Assembly (NCBI GenBank): GCA_036397395.1
Contig: DASWIZ010000019.1
Location: 1-17,410, forward strand
Direction of reading: 5' to 3'
DNA: 17,410 bases
From: DASRUP01 sp036397395
Lineage (GTDB): Bacteria > Patescibacteriota > Minisyncoccia > Minisyncoccales > UBA10102
Below are positions 13,686 to 17,410 of the stretch, piece by piece. Numbering within the stretch: the stretch's first letter is position 1; every line of letters begins with the position of its first letter. The notes under the pieces are model-generated. The model searched no databases, was not told the origin of the DNA, and saw nothing but the letters and a program-made list of their open reading frames with translations. A program made the position numbers and the translations under genes.

Positions 13686-14375
13686 TTACTCCACAAACCG
13701 GAACGTGGAGAGGATTTGGTCGTTTAACTGACGCATTGAATCATCAATATCCTTATCTAAGCGTGTTGTTGTAAGGCGCACAATTGTACCATTGGTACCT
13801 TGAAGATAGGTCTCTATACTAAAACTTGGGGCGGCGTATTGAGCAGTTTCGTATTGAATAGCACCATATATTCCAACATGGGTAGCCCCTTCTTTTAAAA
13901 TCACCACGGGGTCAAATTCTGTGTGCTCAGCAGTACGACTATCGTTAAATCTCTTAAGATAATCTTCTAATGAAGGTTCGTTTGAAATGACCTTGATGCT
14001 AAAGATTGGGTCATCCCCAGAACGAGCAGAGAAACTTTCCTTGTTTACCCCTTCGTTGATGTCATTGAGATATGCAGGATACTTCACCTCAAACCCAAAC
14101 TCGTCATTCCGATAGGTCTGCCAGCCGCTGGTGTCGATTTCCGACTGCTCGTTGTCTATCGCTTGAGGCTGTAGTGATGGCGCGGGAGCGGGCGATGGAT
14201 CAGGCGTGTGAGTAACCTGGTTACTCACATTCTGCCACAAGAGGAATCCGCCGAGGGCGAGAACTGCGGCTACAACACCAACAACAACCCAAAGAAACAG
14301 TTTTTTGTTTCTAGGATTTTGCGGCGGAGTGCCCGCAGGAACTTCGTTTACATTTTGTGAATCGGTTTCGCTCAT
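13686..14375 (-). CDS. Membrane-anchored surface protein, PsbP-like ectodomain (NPRNKKLFLW anchor)
   Basis: This is 229 aa. The N-terminal tail and helix (1-48, with QNPRNKKLFLWVVVGVVAAV) are almost identical to those of the LysM protein at 11969. A Pro/Ala linker (58-72) leads to GWQTYRNDEFGFEVKYP (84-100) and the end QILSTFRFVE, the same ectodomain family as in 10709 and the left-edge gene. There are no cysteines in the ectodomain. It starts 18 bp after the RelE-like toxin stop, so it probably shares that operon. It is followed by the palindrome at 13646. Function is unknown beyond surface exposure. Confidence 0.87.
   Translation of the reverse strand: MSETDSQNVNEVPAGTPPQNPRNKKLFLWVVVGVVAAVLALGGFLLWQNVSNQVTHTPDPSPAPAPSLQPQAIDNEQSEIDTSGWQTYRNDEFGFEVKYPAYLNDINEGVNKESFSARSGDDPIFSIKVISNEPSLEDYLKRFNDSRTAEHTEFDPVVILKEGATHVGIYGAIQYETAQYAAPSFSIETYLQGTNGTIVRLTTTRLDKDIDDSMRQLNDQILSTFRFVE
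14232..14323 (-). repeat. NPRNKKLFLW anchor repeat, copy 2
   Basis: This is the second copy of the 92-bp segment at 11826-11917, with one mismatch. Identity ends abruptly at the linker, where one gene goes on to LysM domains and the other to a PsbP-like domain. Confidence 0.88.
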
Positions 14376-14393
14376 AAATTCTCTAATAATACC

Positions 14394-14660
14394 TTAATAA
14401 ATGTTTCCGCGCCAGTCGATTTCCTCAATAAAAACAACCGAGTCCTCAAAACGGAACTCGGCGATAATTCTAATTTTCCCTCTTCTAATTCTATAAAATC
14501 CCGTCCACTCGCCAGTCAACTTTTTCATGTTCACATTCGCCTGTTCTTCTCGCAAACGCCGGATTGCCCTCCCAATCAAATCAAAAACCTCATTTTTACT
14601 CAACTGGTTTTTCGCAAGAAATTTCTCCGCATTCTTAGAAGTCTCGATCTTCCATTTCAT
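14394..14660 (-). CDS. RelE/ParE-superfamily toxin
   Basis: This 88-aa protein shows two N-terminal helices (KNAEKFLAKNQLSKNEVFDLIGRAIRRL), then a beta sheet with MKKLTGEWTGFYRIRRGKIRII and the ending VFIEEIDWRGNIY, the standard RelE/ParE layout. R57 and R59 in YRIRRGK and the RIIAEF strand are typical. Whether it is an mRNA nuclease or a gyrase poison cannot be decided. Its ATG overlaps the antitoxin stop as ATGA (14657-14660). Confidence 0.87.
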   Translation of the reverse strand: MKWKIETSKNAEKFLAKNQLSKNEVFDLIGRAIRRLREEQANVNMKKLTGEWTGFYRIRRGKIRIIAEFRFEDSVVFIEEIDWRGNIY

Positions 14661-14851
14661 ACTTCGATACCATAGCTTTTCGCGCGTTTCCGAGAAGGCT
14701 TCCCATAACGCTTTTCAATATCTTTCTGTTCCTCGCGAGAAACCTCCGGCAATACAAAAGCCCGAAGCTTCGTAAACTCCGTTTCCAGCACCTCTTTTAC
14801 GCTCTCTTTAATAAGAGATTTGAGTTTTTTCTCACTTACCTCTGTCGTCAT
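14657..14851 (-). CDS. Small antitoxin preceding the RelE/ParE-like toxin
   Basis: This 64-aa protein is charged and helical (SEKKLKSLIKESVKEVLETE), with a C-terminal tail REEQKDIEKRYGKPSRK that probably binds the toxin. The antitoxin call comes from position and size: it directly precedes and overlaps the toxin by 4 bp. It does not clearly match RHH, Phd or HigA signatures, but similar short proteins precede RelE-like toxins in related genomes as I recall. Confidence 0.75.
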   Translation of the reverse strand: MTTEVSEKKLKSLIKESVKEVLETEFTKLRAFVLPEVSREEQKDIEKRYGKPSRKRAKSYGIEV

Positions 14852-14860
14852 AGTAACCTC

Positions 14861-14889
14861 ATTTTAGCAGACTTTTCCAGCTTATACAA
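14861..14889 (-). promoter_or_regulatory. Promoter of the 14851 toxin-antitoxin operon
   Basis: The minus strand has TTGTAT (14889-14884), a 17-bp spacer ending TGC, then TAAAAT (14866-14861): an extended -10 box. The likely start site is about 4 bases before the ATG. The box layout matches the promoter at 9873-9901. Confidence 0.6.
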
Positions 14890-14891
14890 CT

Positions 14892-14918
14892 CCCCAATAT
14901 CTCCGCTAGTTTTTCCAC
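14892..14918 (-). pseudogene. Copy of the 5' end of the 411-aa gene upstream of the 14851 toxin-antitoxin pair
   Basis: The minus strand reads GTGGAAAAACTAGCGGAG then ATATTGGGG, translating as VEKLAEILG. It matches both the true gene start (9345-9319) and the copy at 9938-9912 at 23 of 27 bases, with different mismatches. The frame stops ten codons later. No intact copy of the gene follows this toxin-antitoxin pair. Confidence 0.6.
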
Positions 14919-14926
14919 AGATACAA

Positions 14927-16174
14927 TTAAGGATTAAAATGATTAAAGCGAAATGTTGAGAAAGCCGCGTTAAGCAAAAGACGGGACCTTTCTATATCAT
15001 CCGGACAATCGCCCTCCAGTTCAAAATGAAACGCCTGCCGATCTCCGGAGTAAAGGGTTACATAAGTGTTGCCTCCTACAAGAACCTGGGGAAGTAAACG
15101 CCCATCGAGATTGAAATTGTCAATCTTCAAAATAATCGTGCCTTCCTCGATTACCTCCGTATTCGCAGGAGCATCAAGCAATTTCTGATATAGTCTCTTA
15201 CTTTCTTCTCTTGATGTACTAAAATTTGAAGCTCCGTATGTGAATATATTGACATCGAGCTCGGCTGCAATCCACTTCTTGGTTTCTATATCCTGACTAT
15301 GAAGACACGATTTATTCTTATCGGTAAGCACAAGAAATCTCTCCGCATCACCACTCGCCGTAAAATCTGGATGCATTTTTAATGAGTATCCAAGGACAGG
15401 ATGGGTATAAAGCGGCCATGTGCTCGTATCAGTATCAACTAGCGGTCTTTCTATTGCTTTTTCTGGAATGTCAAAAAACTGTACACTCTCCAACATCATC
15501 TCGTAGAAATTTTTGAATTGCTCCTTTTGAGTTTCGCAACTTAAACCCGTAAACATAAACACGTTATCATTATGTTTCACAAAAGTTGTGAGACCATCAA
15601 GTTGAGAATTTCGATCTCGTGGATCGAAGGGGAAAATTGATTCATCAAACTGGATCGCTTTTTGAGAACCCACAAAAACTTCCCTCCTCGCAGCATTATC
15701 CAGTTCAGAACGATTATCCATAATTTGGCTGATAGTTCCTTCTACAGAAAATTTAGAAGGAATCGCAGTGACTGTAACTACGCTACATCCAAAACTATAA
15801 ACTTTATAGGCTTCTTCCTCTCCGATATACATAAGAACTCCTTCGGAAAGCCCGAAAGCAACTTTATAATAGTCGTCTGCATGTGATTCAATGAACTCCT
15901 TGCTTATCCACTGAGGCGGTATTCTTAAAGAATATCCATTCTCCTCATCCGTATAATTCCCCCATCCCTTATAAAGATTTTTGTCATAACCAACTTCTGG
16001 TTTGGACTGGGGCGACGGCGCGGGAGCGGGCGGCGGCGTTTGCTGCTCCGTCGGCGTGGGCGAAAACGTAGGCGAAAACGGTTTTAGCCCAACCTGCTGC
16101 CACAAGAGAAACCCGCCGAGGGCGAAGATGCCCACGACCGCTACAATTGTTCCGATAACCAATGGTTTGCTCAT
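14927..16174 (-). CDS. Membrane-anchored surface protein with two PsbP-like ectodomains
   Basis: This is 415 aa. Residues 5-26 are an MSKPLVIG-type anchor. A Pro-rich linker (about 33-60) follows. The first domain opens GWGNYTDEENGYSLRIPPQW (70-89) and ends near FYEMMLESVQFFD; the second opens TWPLYTHPVLGYSLKMHPDF (252-271) and ends AAFSTFRF. Both have the beta-rich start and C-terminal helix-strand pattern of the PsbP-like family, so the ectodomain is a tandem duplication, more diverged than the WQTYRN versions. Cysteines 130, 213, 290 and 390 could form one pair per domain. It starts 52 bp after the kinase stop, so it may have its own promoter. Its stop lies just before the 14892 repeat fragment. 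Confidence 0.85.
   Translation of the reverse strand: MSKPLVIGTIVAVVGIFALGGFLLWQQVGLKPFSPTFSPTPTEQQTPPPAPAPSPQSKPEVGYDKNLYKGWGNYTDEENGYSLRIPPQWISKEFIESHADDYYKVAFGLSEGVLMYIGEEEAYKVYSFGCSVVTVTAIPSKFSVEGTISQIMDNRSELDNAARREVFVGSQKAIQFDESIFPFDPRDRNSQLDGLTTFVKHNDNVFMFTGLSCETQKEQFKNFYEMMLESVQFFDIPEKAIERPLVDTDTSTWPLYTHPVLGYSLKMHPDFTASGDAERFLVLTDKNKSCLHSQDIETKKWIAAELDVNIFTYGASNFSTSREESKRLYQKLLDAPANTEVIEEGTIILKIDNFNLDGRLLPQVLVGGNTYVTLYSGDRQAFHFELEGDCPDDIERSRLLLNAAFSTFRFNHFNP
16097..16174 (-). repeat. MSKxLVIG anchor repeat, copy 3
   Basis: This is the third copy of the 78-bp anchor segment. It is more diverged, partly resembling the other anchor type in the GGFLLWQ codons (cacaagagaaacccgccgag), which hints at exchange between the two anchor families. 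Confidence 0.7.
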
Positions 16175-16201
16175 AGCTTTATTCGATTATTACATATTTC
16201 T

Positions 16202-16211
16202 GACGGCCGTC
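16202..16211. promoter_or_regulatory. Palindrome GACGGCCGTC upstream of the 16174 gene
   Basis: This perfect 10-bp palindrome is flanked by TTTC and GAAA with one extra base, in the 52-bp gap between the kinase and the surface gene. It sits where a repressor could overlap a promoter (TAATAA lies downstream). There is no T-run, so a terminator is less likely. The operator role is inferred. Confidence 0.35.
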
Positions 16212-16226
16212 GAAATTGTGTAACTT

Positions 16227-17222
16227 TTATAACTGCGTTTTACTTATTTGCAATTTGCCGAATTTGAAGGGAGAGTCGCCGCGCTTGAGCAGGCCGTGGT
16301 TGGCGCCCCATTCTTTGAGTACGCCTGTGGCGTTTGCCGAGGCAAATTGTATGGCATGCTCTACGTTGCTTGGCTTTTGCATTACGGCCGCCACAAACCC
16401 GGAACCAAACGCGTCGCCAGCGCCAGTGCGGTCTACTATGTTATTTTTTGCCAAAGGCAGCACGCCCGCGCTCCACAGCGTTTTGCCATCGGACACATCT
16501 ACCCCTTTTGCCCCCTTGGTCATAATTACTTTGCCATGCACCAGTTCGTCGAGTTTTTTAAAAATCTGCTTTTTCTTTTGGTATGGAATTCCGGTTATGG
16601 TCGCGGCTTCTTCCTGGTTTACAATAAACAAGTCGGCAAAGTTCATAAGCTTTTGTAGTTCTGCTTTCTTCTCAAACTGGGTGGTGCCCGGGTTCCACGC
16701 AATTTGCATTCCCTTGTTTTTCGCGCGTTCCAACAATTTGGGCAAAATGTTTCCGGAATTTCCGGCCAAATGGTTTACGTACAGCCACTTTGCCCGAAAA
16801 TCCATCCAGGGGATATTTTGCTCTTTCAAATGCCACGAAGCGCCTTTGTACCGGAACACGGTGCGCGAACCGTCGGGCAAAGAAAGGATAAACGAAAACG
16901 ATGTAAAATGTTCTTTGTCTTGCCCAATAAAATCGCAATGGATGCCGTACGCGGCCGCTTTGTCTAAAATATGGCTGCCTTCGGGATCTGCCCCCACTTT
17001 GGCGATTGCCGCCACTTTGTATCCCAAATTGGCAAAGGTAACGGCGGTATTTATGGCTCCCCCGCCGACGGAAAAGTTCACCTCATCTAAATTTAGTTTT
17101 GAACCCAAAGGAAAACACGCCGCCTCCCCAACCGCGAATTTTTTGTCTTTTATGGCTTTAATGTCTTTAGTGCGGGCAAACACGTCCCTCACCGCCGACC
17201 CTATGGTAATTACGTCAAACAT
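16227..17222 (-). CDS. PfkB-family carbohydrate kinase
   Basis: This is a 331-aa cytoplasmic ATP-dependent sugar or nucleoside kinase. MFDVITIGSAVRDVF is the typical opening strand. SVGGGAINTAVTFANLG (51-67) is PfkB signature 1, and DRTGAGDAFGSGF (264-276) is signature 2, with the anion-hole GAGD and catalytic base D270. TKGAKGVDVSDG lies between, as expected. Length matches ribokinase and adenosine-kinase relatives. The substrate (ribose, fructose, nucleoside) cannot be decided. It stands between the transposase remnant and the surface-protein block, with 54 bp upstream of its start. Confidence 0.93.
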   Translation of the reverse strand: MFDVITIGSAVRDVFARTKDIKAIKDKKFAVGEAACFPLGSKLNLDEVNFSVGGGAINTAVTFANLGYKVAAIAKVGADPEGSHILDKAAAYGIHCDFIGQDKEHFTSFSFILSLPDGSRTVFRYKGASWHLKEQNIPWMDFRAKWLYVNHLAGNSGNILPKLLERAKNKGMQIAWNPGTTQFEKKAELQKLMNFADLFIVNQEEAATITGIPYQKKKQIFKKLDELVHGKVIMTKGAKGVDVSDGKTLWSAGVLPLAKNNIVDRTGAGDAFGSGFVAAVMQKPSNVEHAIQFASANATGVLKEWGANHGLLKRGDSPFKFGKLQISKTQL

Positions 17223-17276
17223 AAGGTGTTGTCCTGTATTGTTTTGTTTATACTGTCTTGATATAATAGAAGTGTC
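17223..17276. mobile_element. Possible end of the insertion sequence next to the kinase
   Basis: TGTCTTAGGC begins at 17274, overlapping the transposase stop codon, and TGTCTTGATA lies at 17254. Many IS3/IS481-type elements begin with TGT and end almost at the transposase stop, so the element end may be near 17274. The opposite end is not in the window, so no inverted repeat can be confirmed. Confidence 0.3.
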
Positions 17277-17410
17277 TTAGGCACCCACATATGGCGGGTT
17301 GATTAGTTTGTAATTCGCAAGGAATTCGTTGGGCGTCTTGCCGTTCAGCCCGCAGTGTTCCAGGTCATTGTAGTACATATTCCACAATCTGACACGGTAG
17401 CGCAAGTCCT
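17277..17410 (-). CDS. C-terminal end of a DDE/integrase-type transposase (cut by the window edge)
   Basis: The last 43 codons and the stop at 17277 are visible. YRVRLWNMYYNDLEHCGLNG then KTPNEFLANYKLINPPYVGA matches the C-terminal end of rve-type integrase cores of IS3/IS481-like transposases (yN..RpH.gL.g.tP.eFl). The classical Arg-Pro-His is replaced by Leu-Glu-His here. The catalytic DDE residues lie beyond the edge, so activity cannot be judged. Confidence 0.8.
   Translation of the reverse strand, partial: DLRYRVRLWNMYYNDLEHCGLNGKTPNEFLANYKLINPPYVGA

Noticed and set aside
16216..17280. Plus-strand open frame of 354 codons
   Set aside because: It is the antisense shadow of the PfkB kinase, which has all family motifs; the plus-strand translation shows no recognisable domain.
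1..17410. CRISPR arrays, tRNA or rRNA genes
   Set aside because: No regularly spaced direct repeats and no tRNA T-arm or rRNA core sequences were seen on either strand by eye.

Overview
The window looks like part of a chromosome from a Candidate Phyla Radiation (Patescibacteria, probably Parcubacteria-like) bacterium. This is inferred from gene content: DUF5667, DUF5671 and DUF5654 family proteins, many single-anchor surface proteins of unknown function, small type II toxin-antitoxin pairs, tightly packed genes and weak Shine-Dalgarno sites. TGA ends several genes and none of the called genes contains an in-frame TGA, so the standard bacterial code fits better than the TGA=Gly code of Gracilibacteria and Absconditabacteria. 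No taxonomic marker gene is present, so the assignment stays tentative. Every supported gene lies on the minus strand, so transcription runs from high to low coordinates.

Right edge (17410-16227): the last 43 codons of a DDE/integrase-type transposase, then a PfkB-family sugar kinase. Middle (16174-9964): an accessory block of six membrane-anchored surface proteins and the palindromes near them, mixed with two toxin-antitoxin pairs (antitoxin 14851/RelE-like 14660; DUF433 13596/DUF5615 PIN-like 13376). The surface proteins reuse two N-terminal anchors, MSKPLVIG-type (16174, 13007, 10709) and NPRNKKLFLW-type (14375, 11969). These are joined to different ectodomains: PsbP-like WQTYRNxEFGFEVKYP...STFRF domains, duplicated LysM modules, or an Ig-like/Cys-rich domain. 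Two of the PsbP-like genes end in the same small palindrome, with a compensated base-pair change between copies.

A third toxin-antitoxin pair (9863-9364) then leads into a continuous run of ten genes from 9345 to the left edge, with gaps of at most 21 bp and several start/stop overlaps. In order these are: a 411-aa conserved protein, a DUF5654 membrane protein, a phosphoglucose/phosphomannose isomerase, a D-2-hydroxyacid dehydrogenase, an 83-aa anchored Pro/Gly-rich protein, a secreted protein with four Cys repeats, a DUF5671 membrane protein, a metallo-beta-lactamase-fold hydrolase, a secreted DUF5667/Kazal/cupredoxin-like protein, and an OB-fold-like plus PsbP-like anchored protein cut by the window edge. 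This looks like one long operon combining sugar metabolism with cell-surface proteins.

The most unusual signals are four. (1) Anchors and ectodomains are recombined among neighbouring surface genes, with 91/92 identical bases in one anchor. (2) A 27-bp copy of the 5' end of the 411-aa gene lies upstream of two unrelated toxin-antitoxin operons, so that one pair is bracketed by direct repeats. (3) Hairpins with covariation follow two surface genes. (4) Three kinds of short dispersed-type repeat lie in frame inside genes. Together they suggest a cassette-like, recombining surface-protein and toxin-antitoxin island.
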